In this document: one piece after another, positions 48,702 to 57,490 of the stretch
Layout of the letters: every line of letters begins with the position of its first letter
Position numbering within the stretch: the first letter of the stretch is position 1
DNA from: Clostridium sp. MSJ-8
GTDB taxonomy: Bacteria; Bacillota; Clostridia; Clostridiales; Clostridiaceae
Length of the DNA stretch: 64,000 bases
Assembly: GCF_018918325.1 (NCBI RefSeq)
Contig: NZ_JAHLQH010000047.1
Location: 1-64,000, forward strand
Reading direction: 5' to 3'
Program-made: the position numbers and the translations under genes
Notes under the pieces: generated by a model
The model's database searches: none
Told to the model about the DNA's origin: nothing
Seen by the model: the letters and a program-made list of their open reading frames with translations, nothing else

Positions 48702-49751
48702 ATGGAAGAAAATAATTGGTTGTGTAAAAAGTGTGGATACAATCCAATAGATCGTTCAGAGTCTAAGTATTCTATATTATGTACTAGTTGTAGGGAAGAA
48801 CATAAAAAGTATCCTATATCGAAAGCTGTTATTATTGGAATTACAATAGTTTTAGCTATAGTATTAGTTTTATCATTTACAATTTTACCTCAATCAATAA
48901 AGGAATATAGGGCTCATAATGAAAGTTATGATGAGCTATGGGAGGGAAATTATCAAGTACTTATGGATGTAAAGGATGATTTAAACCTAAATGTAGTAGA
49001 AGCAGCAGAAATATATGCATCAGCTATGAACAAGGGACAATATGATTTTGCAATTGAAGTATTTAATAAGTATTTAGCAAATAAAAAAGTGAGTGATCCA
49101 ACATATAATATTGTTATGTCATATGATGATGATATGAAAACATATTGTGATACTGTTGATAATATTATGAGTATACAAAATTTAGTTTCAGAAGACACTT
49201 CGATGGAAGAATATTATGCTTTAGTTAAAAATGAAATAAATAATATGATTGAAAGTAATAATTACAATACTGGTGTATGCTATTATTACTTAGGATTACT
49301 TACAGAAGATCAGCAAGAAGCTAAAGGTTATTATGAAAAAGCTGTTGAAAATGATGAAAAGTTCCAAGATAGTAGAGTTGAATTAGCTACTATATATAGA
49401 AGAGAAGGAGATATAAGCACTGCAGAAGATATGTATAGTAAAGCTCTTTCTATAGATGATAGTAATGCGGGAGCATTTAGAGGATTAGCTATAATTAAGT
49501 TATTATCTAATGATACCGAGGAAGCTGTAAAACTTGCTGAAGAAGCCTATAAATGTAACAGAAGTGCATCTTATGTATATGAAACTTTAATAATTGCATT
49601 AGCAAAGAATGGACAAGTTAAAGAGGCAGAAAAATATATAAAAGAATATGAAAGCTTAGGTGGTGTAATAGAAGAAGATACACAAGAGCTTTTAGATGAT
49701 AAGATGTCATTAGAAGATTATTATATAAATGATAAGGGGGAAGATATGTAA
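48702..49751 (+). CDS. Membrane-anchored TPR protein with zinc ribbon
   Basis: 349 residues. An N-terminal zinc ribbon (CKKCGYNP ... CTSCREEH, residues ~6-32) lies in the cytosol, followed by one membrane helix (~41-63, VIIGITIVLAIVLVLSFTIL) and an external or long C-terminal part. Residues ~190-335 form tetratricopeptide-like repeats (YYYLGLLTEDQQEAKGYYEKA, ATIYRREGDISTAEDMYSKA, AIIKLLSNDTEEAVKLAEEA). AGGGGGAT ribosome site. Two nucleotides separate the stop from the next start, the M50-type peptidase, implying a functional pair. Specific function unknown. Confidence 0.75.
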   Translation: MEENNWLCKKCGYNPIDRSESKYSILCTSCREEHKKYPISKAVIIGITIVLAIVLVLSFTILPQSIKEYRAHNESYDELWEGNYQVLMDVKDDLNLNVVEAAEIYASAMNKGQYDFAIEVFNKYLANKKVSDPTYNIVMSYDDDMKTYCDTVDNIMSIQNLVSEDTSMEEYYALVKNEINNMIESNNYNTGVCYYYLGLLTEDQQEAKGYYEKAVENDEKFQDSRVELATIYRREGDISTAEDMYSKALSIDDSNAGAFRGLAIIKLLSNDTEEAVKLAEEAYKCNRSASYVYETLIIALAKNGQVKEAEKYIKEYESLGGVIEEDTQELLDDKMSLEDYYINDKGEDM

Positions 49752-49753
49752 TT

Positions 49754-50290
49754 ATGTTTGTTATACCAGGATTTATAATATCATTAGTTACTTTTCCAGG
49801 AGTAATAGTACATGAGTTAGCACATCAGATATTTTGTATGCTTATGAAAGTTCCAGTTTATGATGTTAAGTATTTTCAATTAAAAAATCCAGCAGGATAT
49901 GTTCTTCATGAAAGATCTGAAAGACCCGGGGCTAATATATTAATATCTATAGGACCATTTATAGTTAATACATTGTTAGGTGCTATAATAATGCTTCCTG
50001 TATCTATAAGATTAGTACAGTTAAATTATAGAGATCCATTAACTATAATTCTAGCATGGATTGGAATATCGATATTGATAAATTCATTTCCTAGTACTGG
50101 GGATGCAAAATCATTGATTACAGATGTTTTGAAGAATAAAGAAGTTTCAATATTATTTAGAGTAATAGTAGCTCCAATTATTTTCCTTATATATATAGGG
50201 GCTATAGGATCAGCAATATGGCTTGATTTACTATATGCCATTGCTATTACTGTATTAGAAGGAACCATTGTAGCAAAAATGTTTTTATAA
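49754..50290 (+). CDS. Small M50-type (site-2 protease-like) membrane metallopeptidase
   Basis: 178 residues, at least four hydrophobic segments. Zinc-binding HELAH (20-24) lies in the first helix. Near residue 110-118 NSFPSTGDAKS resembles the NxxP...DG motif that provides the third zinc ligand in site-2 proteases. No PDZ or CBS domain. Such proteins cleave transmembrane segments, often to activate regulators. The TPR/zinc ribbon protein upstream is the obvious partner or substrate. Ribosome site AAGGGGGA is rather far from the ATG (about 13 nt), so translation is probably coupled. Confidence 0.75.
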   Translation: MFVIPGFIISLVTFPGVIVHELAHQIFCMLMKVPVYDVKYFQLKNPAGYVLHERSERPGANILISIGPFIVNTLLGAIIMLPVSIRLVQLNYRDPLTIILAWIGISILINSFPSTGDAKSLITDVLKNKEVSILFRVIVAPIIFLIYIGAIGSAIWLDLLYAIAITVLEGTIVAKMFL

Positions 50291-50361
50291 ACCAATCATT
50301 AAATGATTAGAAATTTAAAATTAAGTAATAGACTTGACTAAAATGCTAGTAAGAAATGTAA

Positions 50362-50516
50362 TTGACAATGTGTAAAAATAGTGTTATTATAATAAAAATT
50401 ATGCCTTTAATTTGATACGAGATATCAACAAGGAAGAGAAATTATAATAGTATTTATGTAAGTTTTATTAGGATTATTATGCCTTCCTTTAATATATTTA
50501 AAGGAAGGCTTTTTTT
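50362..50516 (+). promoter_or_regulatory. pyrF promoter and PyrR-type attenuator leader
   Basis: Promoter TTGACA (50362-50367), 17 bp, TATTAT (50385-50390). The leader has CCTT/AAGG lower stem (50404, 50430), upper stem TTGATA/TATCAA around a shortened loop CGAGA (50418-50422), antiterminator arm AAGGAAG (50430-50436) and terminator GCCTTCCTTT/AAAGGAAGGC (50481-50509) with seven Ts. The segment GGATTATTATGCCTTCCTT is identical to the pyrB leader. The loop deviates from CNGNGA, so PyrR affinity may differ. Confidence 0.7.
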
Positions 50517-50531
50517 GTAGGAGGTTTTCTT

Positions 50532-51401
50532 ATGACAATAATGGATAAATTGTATAAAAGAGTTGAAGAAAGAGGAGTAGTGTGTGTTGGGTTAGATACA
50601 TCACTAGATTATGTGCCTGAATTTATTAAGGAAGGTAAATCAGCAGAAGATGCTATAGTAGAATTTAACAAAGGAATAATAGATGCAACTAAGGATATAG
50701 CAGCATGTTTTAAGGTTCAGATTGCATATTATGAAGCATTAGGAATAGCAGGAATGATGGCTTATAAGAGAACTTTAGATTATTTAAGAGAAAATGATTG
50801 TATAATTATTGCAGATATAAAAAGAGGAGATATAGCAGCTACAGCAACTCAATATGCAAAAGCACATTTTGAAGGAGACTTTGAAGCAGACTTTATAACA
50901 TTAAGTCCATATATGGGAATGGATAGTATAGAACCTTATTTACCTTATTTAGAATCAGGCAATAAAGGAGTTTTCACTCTTGTAAGAACTTCTAATAAGG
51001 GAGCAGAAGATATAGAATATCTTGATTTAGATAATGGAGAAAAGTTATATACAGCTGTTGGAGATAAATTGATGAAAATGGGAGAAAACCTTATATCTGA
51101 ATGTGGATATCATCCAATAGGTGGAGTAATAGGATGTACTCATACTGAAGAAGGAGTTGCATTAAGAAAGAGATTTAATAGTATGTTTTTCTTAATACCT
51201 GGATATGGTGCACAAGGTGGAAAGGCTGAAGATGTTGCATTATATCTTAATAATGGTAATGGTGGAGTAGTAAATTCATCTAGAGGAATATTGTTAGCAT
51301 ATAGAAAGGCAAATAGACCTGAAAAGGATTATGCAGTATGTGCAAGAGAAGAATCAATAAGAATGCGTGATGAATTAAGAAATGCAGTAAATAATCTATA
51401 G
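50532..51401 (+). CDS. pyrF: Orotidine 5'-phosphate decarboxylase
   Basis: Last step to UMP. 289 residues, the longer form common in clostridia and mycobacteria. The catalytic Lys-Asp cluster is in ADIKRGDIAATA; CVGLDTSLDY at the N-terminus and LVRTSNKGAED further on are typical of this class; GYGAQGGKAED binds phosphate. ATG at 50532 follows GGAGG. First gene of pyrFKDE. Confidence 0.95.
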   Translation: MTIMDKLYKRVEERGVVCVGLDTSLDYVPEFIKEGKSAEDAIVEFNKGIIDATKDIAACFKVQIAYYEALGIAGMMAYKRTLDYLRENDCIIIADIKRGDIAATATQYAKAHFEGDFEADFITLSPYMGMDSIEPYLPYLESGNKGVFTLVRTSNKGAEDIEYLDLDNGEKLYTAVGDKLMKMGENLISECGYHPIGGVIGCTHTEEGVALRKRFNSMFFLIPGYGAQGGKAEDVALYLNNGNGGVVNSSRGILLAYRKANRPEKDYAVCAREESIRMRDELRNAVNNL

Positions 51402-51414
51402 GAGGAATATAAAG

Positions 51415-52152
51415 GTGAATTATAAAAAAGCTAAAGTGCTATATAATGAAAAAGTTATAGATAATATATATAAGATGGTATGTGAAGACGATAATGAAGT
51501 TAAAGCTGGACAATTCTATATGTTAAAGTTACAAGGACAAACACTTTTACCAAGACCAATAAGCATATGTGAGAAAGATGATAAGACTATAACATTTTTA
51601 TATGCAGTAGTAGGAACAGGAACAGAAGAATATTCAGAATTAAAAGCAGGGGATTATATAAATTTAAATGGACCTTTAGGAAATGGATTTGATTTAGAAA
51701 AGGATTATGGTAAGGTAGCATTAGTATGTGGGGGTATAGGAACTGCTCCTATGGTGGAACTTGCAAAGAGATTAAGAAATAAAAATAAAGATCAAGTAAT
51801 AGATGTGTATGCTGGATTTAGGGATAATGTATATTTGACAGAAGAATTAGAAAAATATGCAGATAAAGTTAATATAACTACTAATACAGGAAAACATGGT
51901 CATAAAGGATTCGTTACTGAAATATTAAAACCAGAAGAATATGATACAGTATTATGTTGCGGACCAGAAGTTATGATGAAGGCTGTAATAGATATGTGTA
52001 AAGAGAAGAATGTAAAAATATATGTATCTATGGAAAAACATATGGCATGTGGAGTAGGAGCATGCTTGGTATGTACATGTAAAACTCAAGATGGATTTAA
52101 GAGAACATGTAAAGATGGTCCAGTATTTGACGGATATTATGTAGAATTATAA
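51415..52152 (+). CDS. pyrK: Dihydroorotate dehydrogenase electron transfer subunit
   Basis: Passes electrons from dihydroorotate through FAD and a 2Fe-2S cluster to NAD. 245 residues: FAD domain ([10 protein letters not shown]), NAD domain ([17 protein letters not shown]) and the cluster-binding cysteines in [14 protein letters not shown] and RTCKDGP. GTG start behind AGGAGG. Adjacent pyrD encodes the catalytic partner. Confidence 0.94.
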   Translation: MNYKKAKVLYNEKVIDNIYKMVCEDDNEVKAGQFYMLKLQGQTLLPRPISICEKDDKTITFLYAVVGTGTEEYSELKAGDYINLNGPLGNGFDLEKDYGKVALVCGGIGTAPMVELAKRLRNKNKDQVIDVYAGFRDNVYLTEELEKYADKVNITTNTGKHGHKGFVTEILKPEEYDTVLCCGPEVMMKAVIDMCKEKNVKIYVSMEKHMACGVGACLVCTCKTQDGFKRTCKDGPVFDGYYVEL

Positions 52153-52168
52153 TAGTGAGGTGAGTATA

Positions 52169-53065
52169 GTGTTACAGGTAAATATAAACGGCGTAGAATT
52201 TAAGAATCCAGTTATTGCAGCTTCAGGAACTTTTGGTTTTGGTGCTGAATATAACAATTATTATGATGTAGGTATCTTAGGTGGTATATCTTCAAAAGGA
52301 TTAACTATAAATAAAAAACAAGGTAATGAAGGAATAAGAGTAGTAGAAACACCTTCAGGTATGATGAATTCTGTAGGATTAAATAATCCAGGAATTGACG
52401 CATTTATTGCAGAAGAATTACCTAAAATGAAGAAGTTAAATACAAACATTCTTGCTAATGTAGGTGGAGGATGTTATGAAGATTATGCAGCAGCAATAGA
52501 GAAGATAAATAATACTGATGTAGATATAATAGAATTAAATATATCTTGTCCAAACGTAAAGCATGGTGGAATGGCTTATGGAATTAAAGCTGATGTTGCT
52601 TATGAATTTGTAAAGGAAATAAAGAAAATAGCTAAAAAACCCCTTATGGTTAAGTTATCACCAAATGCAGAAAACATCGTAGAAATGGCATTAAAATGTG
52701 AAGAGGCAGGAGCTGATTCATTAAGTCTTATTAATACTTTAAAAGGAATGGCTATAGATGTGTATAAGAGAAAGCCTGTATTTAATAATGTCTATGCTGG
52801 ATTATCAGGCCCAGCTGTAAAACCAGTAGCACTTAGAATGGTACATGAAGTTGCACATGCTGTAGAAATTCCAGTAGTTGGTCTAGGTGGTATAGCTAGT
52901 GGAAAAGATGCCATAGAATTTATGATGGCTGGAGCAAGTGCTATTCAGATAGGAACTATTAATTTTGCTAATCCTTTAGCAGGAAAAGAAATAATAGAAG
53001 AGATGGAACAATTCTGTAAGGAACAAGGAATAAAAGATATAAATGAAATTGTAGGAATAGTTTAG
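52169..53065 (+). CDS. pyrD: Dihydroorotate dehydrogenase, class 1B catalytic subunit
   Basis: Oxidises dihydroorotate to orotate using FMN; forms a heterotetramer with PyrK. About 298 residues. FMN and substrate motifs: [21 protein letters not shown], catalytic Cys in [12 protein letters not shown], and [22 protein letters not shown] at 52169 is chosen because GTGAGGTGAG lies just before it; a GTG at 52160 lies within that ribosome site. Confidence 0.94.
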   Translation: MLQVNINGVEFKNPVIAASGTFGFGAEYNNYYDVGILGGISSKGLTINKKQGNEGIRVVETPSGMMNSVGLNNPGIDAFIAEELPKMKKLNTNILANVGGGCYEDYAAAIEKINNTDVDIIELNISCPNVKHGGMAYGIKADVAYEFVKEIKKIAKKPLMVKLSPNAENIVEMALKCEEAGADSLSLINTLKGMAIDVYKRKPVFNNVYAGLSGPAVKPVALRMVHEVAHAVEIPVVGLGGIASGKDAIEFMMAGASAIQIGTINFANPLAGKEIIEEMEQFCKEQGIKDINEIVGIV

Positions 53066-53135
53066 AGTTTTAATTACAATTTGTATAATATGTTACAATA
53101 GAAATAAAATAATAAAAAATGGAGGAATTTTAATA

Positions 53136-53810
53136 ATGCAACAATACAAAAAAGATTTTATTGAATTTATGATTGAATCAGGAGTACTTACTTTTGGAGA
53201 TTTTATAACAAAGAGCGGAAGAAAATCACCATTCTTCGTAAATACAGGAAATTATCAAACAGGAAGTCAATTAAAAAGATTAGGAGAATTCTATGCAGCA
53301 GCTATAAAAGAAAACTTCGATGAAGACTTCCAAATAGTATTTGGACCAGCATATAAAGGAATTCCATTAAGCGTAACAGTAACAATGGCATTAGCAGATA
53401 AGTACGGAATAGATGTTAGATATTGTTCTAACAGAAAAGAAGTAAAGGATCATGGAGATACAGGAATTCTTTTAGGTAGTAAATTAAAGGATGGAGATAA
53501 AGTATTAATAACTGAAGATGTAACTACATCTGGTAAATCTATATATGAAACAATGCCTATCTTAAAAGAACAAGCTAATGTAGATGTTGTTGGTTTAGTT
53601 ATATCAGTAAATAGAATGGAAAAAGGACAAGGAGAGGAATCTGCCTTAGTTGAATTAGAGAAGAAGTATGGCTTCAAAACTTGCGCTATAGTTACTATGG
53701 AAGAAGTTATAGAATATTTGTATAATAAGCCTTTAAATGGAAAAATTATAATTGATGATGCAATGAAGGCTAAAATTGATGAATATTACGCACAATACGG
53801 AGCAAAATAA
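53136..53810 (+). CDS. pyrE: Orotate phosphoribosyltransferase
   Basis: Adds PRPP to orotate to make OMP. 224 residues. PRPP motif VLITEDVTTSGKS; FGPAYKGIPLS and YCSNRKEVKDHGD contain the conserved lysines. TGGAGG ribosome site. It follows pyrD by 70 bp with no visible terminator, so belongs to the pyrFKD transcript. Confidence 0.95.
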   Translation: MQQYKKDFIEFMIESGVLTFGDFITKSGRKSPFFVNTGNYQTGSQLKRLGEFYAAAIKENFDEDFQIVFGPAYKGIPLSVTVTMALADKYGIDVRYCSNRKEVKDHGDTGILLGSKLKDGDKVLITEDVTTSGKSIYETMPILKEQANVDVVGLVISVNRMEKGQGEESALVELEKKYGFKTCAIVTMEEVIEYLYNKPLNGKIIIDDAMKAKIDEYYAQYGAK

Positions 53811-53814
53811 TATA

Positions 53815-53939
53815 ATACGTATAAAATCCAATGTTATTTGGTTTGATTAATATTATGTTTATAATTAGTATCAATATTATATGTTTTCATAAATAGCATA
53901 ATTTCATTAAGGATTTCTAAATATAAAAAAATTAAGGCA
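53815..53939 (+). repeat. Left half of the palindromic element (truncated copy)
   Basis: This stretch repeats the left arm seen at 48162-48278 almost base for base (TAAAATCCAATGTTATTTGG, TATCAATATTATATGTTTTC, TTCATTAAGGATTTCTAAAT) and stops just after AAAAAAATTAAGG, where the core hairpin would begin. A second element starts immediately after. Confidence 0.8.
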
Positions 53940-53948
53940 TTATTGTTA

Positions 53949-54199
53949 GATAACTTATATTTTACAATAATTAATATCAAAATTATATGTTTAAGTAAAT
54001 AATATAATATCATTAAGTATTTACTAATATAATAAAAAAGAGTAAAGATCCCTAAATACTATAAACTCGCAAAAGCTCAGACAGTATAGTATTTTTAACG
54101 GGATCTTTACTTTTTTATTATAAGAAATACTAAATTTTATTATAGATAATTTACTTAAATCAATAATTTGATATTAATTAACTTAAAAGATAAGTAATC
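53949..54199. repeat. Palindromic element (about 250 bp) with variant hairpin core, copy 5
   Basis: GATAACTTAT (53949-53958) pairs with ATAAGTAATC (54190-54199); arms match inward through AATTAATATCAA/TTGATATTAATT and TTAAGTAAAT/ATTTACTTAA. The core differs in sequence but not in shape: outer arms AGTAAAGATCCC/GGGATCTTTACT, inner stem AATACTATA/TATAGTATT, loop side GACAG. T run at 54111-54116 gives a terminator for pyrFKDE. Confidence 0.85.
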
Positions 54200-54319
54200 A
54201 AAAAAGATTAATTCAATAATTTTTTTTACTAGAAATTCTGAAGCCATAAGATACTTTCAGACAATACAGATACACTAAAAATCACCATAACGATTAGATA
54301 ATTAAAATAGAAGTGATTT

Positions 54320-54595
54320 GATGGAACAAAGCCTTTTTGCTAGGGTAGAATTAATAATATTTAGAATATATAAAATACTATGAGAAATTGAAGGTCAGTA
54401 TGAATAAAATTGAGCAAACTGCTTTGTGAAATCAATATCATTCTATTTTAATATGCTTAGTGGAAGTAACCATTATTGTTAAGGTTAGAATTATAGGTAG
54501 ATATAGAATAATATAACCATGAAGAATTACAGATTAGTATAAATAATATGGAACAATCGGTTACTGAAACTAATACTATTATATTTTAATGTATT
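54320..54595 (+). repeat. Two diverged tandem units of about 138 bp
   Basis: 54320-54457 and 54458-54595 align along their length: AGGGTAGAATTA/AGGTTAGAATTA, AGAATATATAA/AGAATAATATAA, CAGTATGAATAAAATTGA/TAGTATAAATAATATGGA, TTCTATTTTAATATG/TTATATTTTAATGTA. A third, weaker start follows near 54596. Unit 2 can be read as ...NNMEQSVTETNTIIF-stop, so decayed coding tails are possible. Otherwise the gap 54200-54701 shows nothing. Confidence 0.55.
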
Positions 54596-54701
54596 ATTTT
54601 AATGTAGAAACATGTCGCACGAAATTCATGTGAATTATTTCAAAGTGATATAAAAAATTAAAAAATAAAAACGAAATAATAAACATGGAGGGTGATTGAG
54701 T

Positions 54702-56201
54702 ATGAAAAAAGAAATAAGTGATCAACATAGAATAAATAGAATGGTATTAATTATGACAAGTGCAATATTTGTATTTTTATTTCTGGGGATATTAGGATAT
54801 TTTGCAACAGCAATAAGAGATGGAAGTAAGATGGTTAAAGCTACTATATTAGTTATTGCAATGATAGCAATAATAGTTACTAATATTATTGTCTATAAAA
54901 AGTATCCAGAAGATGATAAGTTAAAACATACATCTTTAATTGGTTTTGGTATAGCATATGTACTTCAATTATTTGTAAGTCATAGTGATGCCGGATTTAC
55001 AGTAGCATTTGCTGTTAGTGTTATATTTATATTGTATAATGATGTGAAGATTTTGAAACATGCAACTATCGGAGCAATTGTTGTAAATGTAATATATGTA
55101 TTGTACTTATGCTTTTATAAGAAATCAATGCCATCAGGTAATCCTTTAGATGCAGGAACATTAGTGCTACAATTGTTAGTGGTAATATTTCATTTTGAAA
55201 TATTAAGTTGGGTTACTAAAGTCACTCAGGGATTATACAAAAAGAAAAATTCAGAAATAGTTACAGAAATGAATAAAAGTAAAGAACTTTTAAATGATGT
55301 ATTAAAGATTTCTTCAGTAGTCAAGGATACTTCTACTGAAGTTAATAAAGTTATAGAAGATTTAAATGATGCAACTAATACAACATCAGATGCATTAGGT
55401 GAAATATCAAAAGGAAATGCTGTTAACACTGAAAGCATCTCTAAACAAACAATAATGACAGATAATATACAAGGATTAATTACAGCTACAAAAACTAAAT
55501 CTGAAGAAATGGTTACCTTTGCAAATGAATCCTTAAAAGCTGTAACATTAGGAAGAGAAGCTGTTAATAATCTTAAAAAGAAGAGTGAAGATATAAAAGA
55601 AGAGAATAAGGTAGTAGTAAATTCTATGAAGAAGCTTATTTCTAATGCAGAGGATGTAGAAAAGATAACTAATGAAATATTTGATATATCTAATCAAACT
55701 AATTTATTAGCATTAAATGCATCTATAGAAAGTGCAAGAGCAGGAGAAGCTGGTAAGGGATTTGCAGTAGTAGCAGAAGAAATAAGAGTCCTAGCAGATC
55801 AAACTAGACAATTAACAGAAAGTATAGGCAATATTGTTGGGGAGTTACAAGAAAATGCCAACTTAACTAGAACGACAATAAAAGGAGTATTAGAAGTAAC
55901 TGGAGAAGAAGAAGGATTAATAGGAGAAACTGAAGAAAAATTTATAAATATAAGTAATAAAATAAATTTATTACATAACAATGTAAAAGATATAAATAGT
56001 GGAATAAGCAATATATTAGAATCAAATAATACTATAGTTGATAGTATTAATCAGATATCAGCAGTAAGTGAGGAGCTAACTGCTAATACTTCAGAGGCTG
56101 TTAAATTAGGTAAATCTAATAGAGAAAAAACTGAAAAGACTCAAGAATTAATGAAAGAGTTAGTTAATGCAACTGAAGAACTTAATAAATATATTTTATA
56201 G
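54702..56201 (+). CDS. Methyl-accepting chemotaxis protein with six-TM N-terminus
   Basis: 499 residues. Six hydrophobic segments (within residues ~15-175) form an integral membrane sensor domain with no large external domain and no HAMP. The signalling domain (~190-499) has the highly conserved hairpin tip [35 protein letters not shown] that contacts CheA and CheW, flanked by coiled coil with Glu/Gln methylation candidates. ATG at 54702 lies behind GGAGGGTGA; the in-frame TTG at 54696 is less likely. A ligand from within the membrane or the membrane state is likely. No other chemotaxis genes are nearby. Confidence 0.9.
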   Translation: MKKEISDQHRINRMVLIMTSAIFVFLFLGILGYFATAIRDGSKMVKATILVIAMIAIIVTNIIVYKKYPEDDKLKHTSLIGFGIAYVLQLFVSHSDAGFTVAFAVSVIFILYNDVKILKHATIGAIVVNVIYVLYLCFYKKSMPSGNPLDAGTLVLQLLVVIFHFEILSWVTKVTQGLYKKKNSEIVTEMNKSKELLNDVLKISSVVKDTSTEVNKVIEDLNDATNTTSDALGEISKGNAVNTESISKQTIMTDNIQGLITATKTKSEEMVTFANESLKAVTLGREAVNNLKKKSEDIKEENKVVVNSMKKLISNAEDVEKITNEIFDISNQTNLLALNASIESARAGEAGKGFAVVAEEIRVLADQTRQLTESIGNIVGELQENANLTRTTIKGVLEVTGEEEGLIGETEEKFINISNKINLLHNNVKDINSGISNILESNNTIVDSINQISAVSEELTANTSEAVKLGKSNREKTEKTQELMKELVNATEELNKYIL

Positions 56202-56374
56202 TAGCTAAATTAATAAAGAAAATAGAAAAATAATATTTGATGATAAAAAAATATTTACAATGAGTGAATTGTAGTATAAAATCATTATGTTATAAGATTT
56301 TATTATATTTTTTTAGGGGCATAATAATTATAAACAAGAATTTACTATTAATTAGTATATTTGGCTATGATTTT

Positions 56375-56412
56375 AAATACACTTGGGGAATAAACCGAGT
56401 GTATTTTTGTTT
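56375..56412 (+). terminator. Terminator downstream of the chemoreceptor
   Basis: AAATACACT and AGTGTATTT pair around TGGGGAATAAACCG and run into TTGTTTTT. It is 170 bp after the stop codon; the intervening bases encode nothing convincing. Confidence 0.7.
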
Positions 56413-56570
56413 TTATGGTAAATTATTCTTGTGTATAAATATTATTACATATGAAGAAAATGATTTTTAGGGAAAGGGCATAAGATAGATTTATTTTGAT
56501 AAATATTGAAAAATATATAATAAAATTGTATAATATATATGAAATAATAATTATTGCTAAAGAATAGTAA

Positions 56571-56650
56571 TTATTAATTAAGAATTTAAGATTGGAAATT
56601 TAAAATTAGGATTGTTAATTAAGAATTGAAAATTGAGAATTCTAAATTGC
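56571..56650. repeat. A/T-rich simple-sequence stretch
   Basis: Degenerate repeats of TTAAGAATT, TTGAAAATTG and GAAATTTAAAATTA occupy this part of the gap 56413-56660. Such stretches are common between clostridial genes. No gene seen. Confidence 0.4.
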
Positions 56651-56663
56651 AAATCATAAAGGT

Positions 56664-56695
56664 ATAAAAAAAGGACCGAATAAAATCAGTCCTAA
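56664..56695 (-). terminator. Terminator of the exonuclease gene
   Basis: On the minus strand AGGACTGA pairs with TCGGTCCT (one wobble) and is followed by TTTTTTTA. About 70 bp after the stop of the minus-strand exonuclease gene. Confidence 0.8.
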
Positions 56696-56764
56696 TAAAT
56701 TATTGCATATCAGTAATAAGAGTTAAGGTTTTATTATAAGTAATTATTTTTATTATATAATGAC

Positions 56765-57370
56765 TTATAACCTAGAAGAGAAGTATCCCGGTGGGATATA
56801 TCCTTGTTTAATACCTTCAATTATTAACAAATAAGTAGCAGTTGTATCAAAACGAGCATCATGATAGTTTCCACTACCCTGGAATAATTCGTTTGCTTTT
56901 TCTGTTATCTGTTCTTTAGAGATGTGCAAGAAATTTACTACTTCTTCTAGCTTTGGATTTTTTATTTCACCATTGGCTTTAGGTATTTTACAGATATTAA
57001 TATAATAATGCATTGTACAGAAGATATTCTTAGGGGTAAATTCAATTCCCATACCTTCTAGTTCATGCTTAAGGAACTTTATATCAAAATTGACATTATG
57101 ACCAATTATAAAGTCTGCTTCGATGAAGTCATTTATAAATTCTTCTAGATAATCTTCGAAGTATTGTCCATTAGATAGTTCATAAAGTTTCTGAAGAGAG
57201 AAACCGTGAACAGCTTCGGCGTTAGGGTCCATTTCTTCAACAGTAAAGAAAAAGTTTTTTCCAATAGTACGTTGGGGTTTTGATGAAGCATCTATAGTAA
57301 TATAACTTAATTGGCATATTTGGCCTGGTTTTATGCTAGTTGTTTCAGTATCGAAAACTAATAATTTCAT
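56765..57370 (-). CDS. DEDDh 3'-5' exonuclease, DnaQ-like
   Basis: 201-residue stand-alone exonuclease domain of the DNA polymerase III epsilon superfamily. ExoI motif DTETTS (7-12) gives the first Asp and Glu, ExoII IIGHNVNFDIKFL the second Asp, ExoIII YHDARFDT the His and last Asp. All catalytic residues are present. Role could be proofreading, repair or small-nucleic-acid turnover; without a polymerase domain this cannot be decided. GAGGATTG precedes the ATG on the minus strand. Divergent from ldh. Confidence 0.85.
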   Translation of the reverse strand: MKLLVFDTETTSIKPGQICQLSYITIDASSKPQRTIGKNFFFTVEEMDPNAEAVHGFSLQKLYELSNGQYFEDYLEEFINDFIEADFIIGHNVNFDIKFLKHELEGMGIEFTPKNIFCTMHYYINICKIPKANGEIKNPKLEEVVNFLHISKEQITEKANELFQGSGNYHDARFDTTATYLLIIEGIKQGYIPPGYFSSRL

Positions 57371-57490
57371 TAATCAATCCTCCTATTCTGAAAATATTAT
57401 ATCATAAAAAATAATTTATATTTATTGAATAGGAATAATAAATTAATGGAAAACTAAAAATATCTATGAAAACACAAGGAGGAAGTTAAT

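Noticed and set aside
48097-54199. CRISPR array or insertion sequence
   Set aside because: The repeats are far apart palindromes without regular spacers, and no transposase or cas gene is present.
56264-56470. 68-codon open frame after the chemoreceptor
   Set aside because: No ribosome site, low-complexity hydrophobic composition, and it contains the terminator hairpin 56375-56412.
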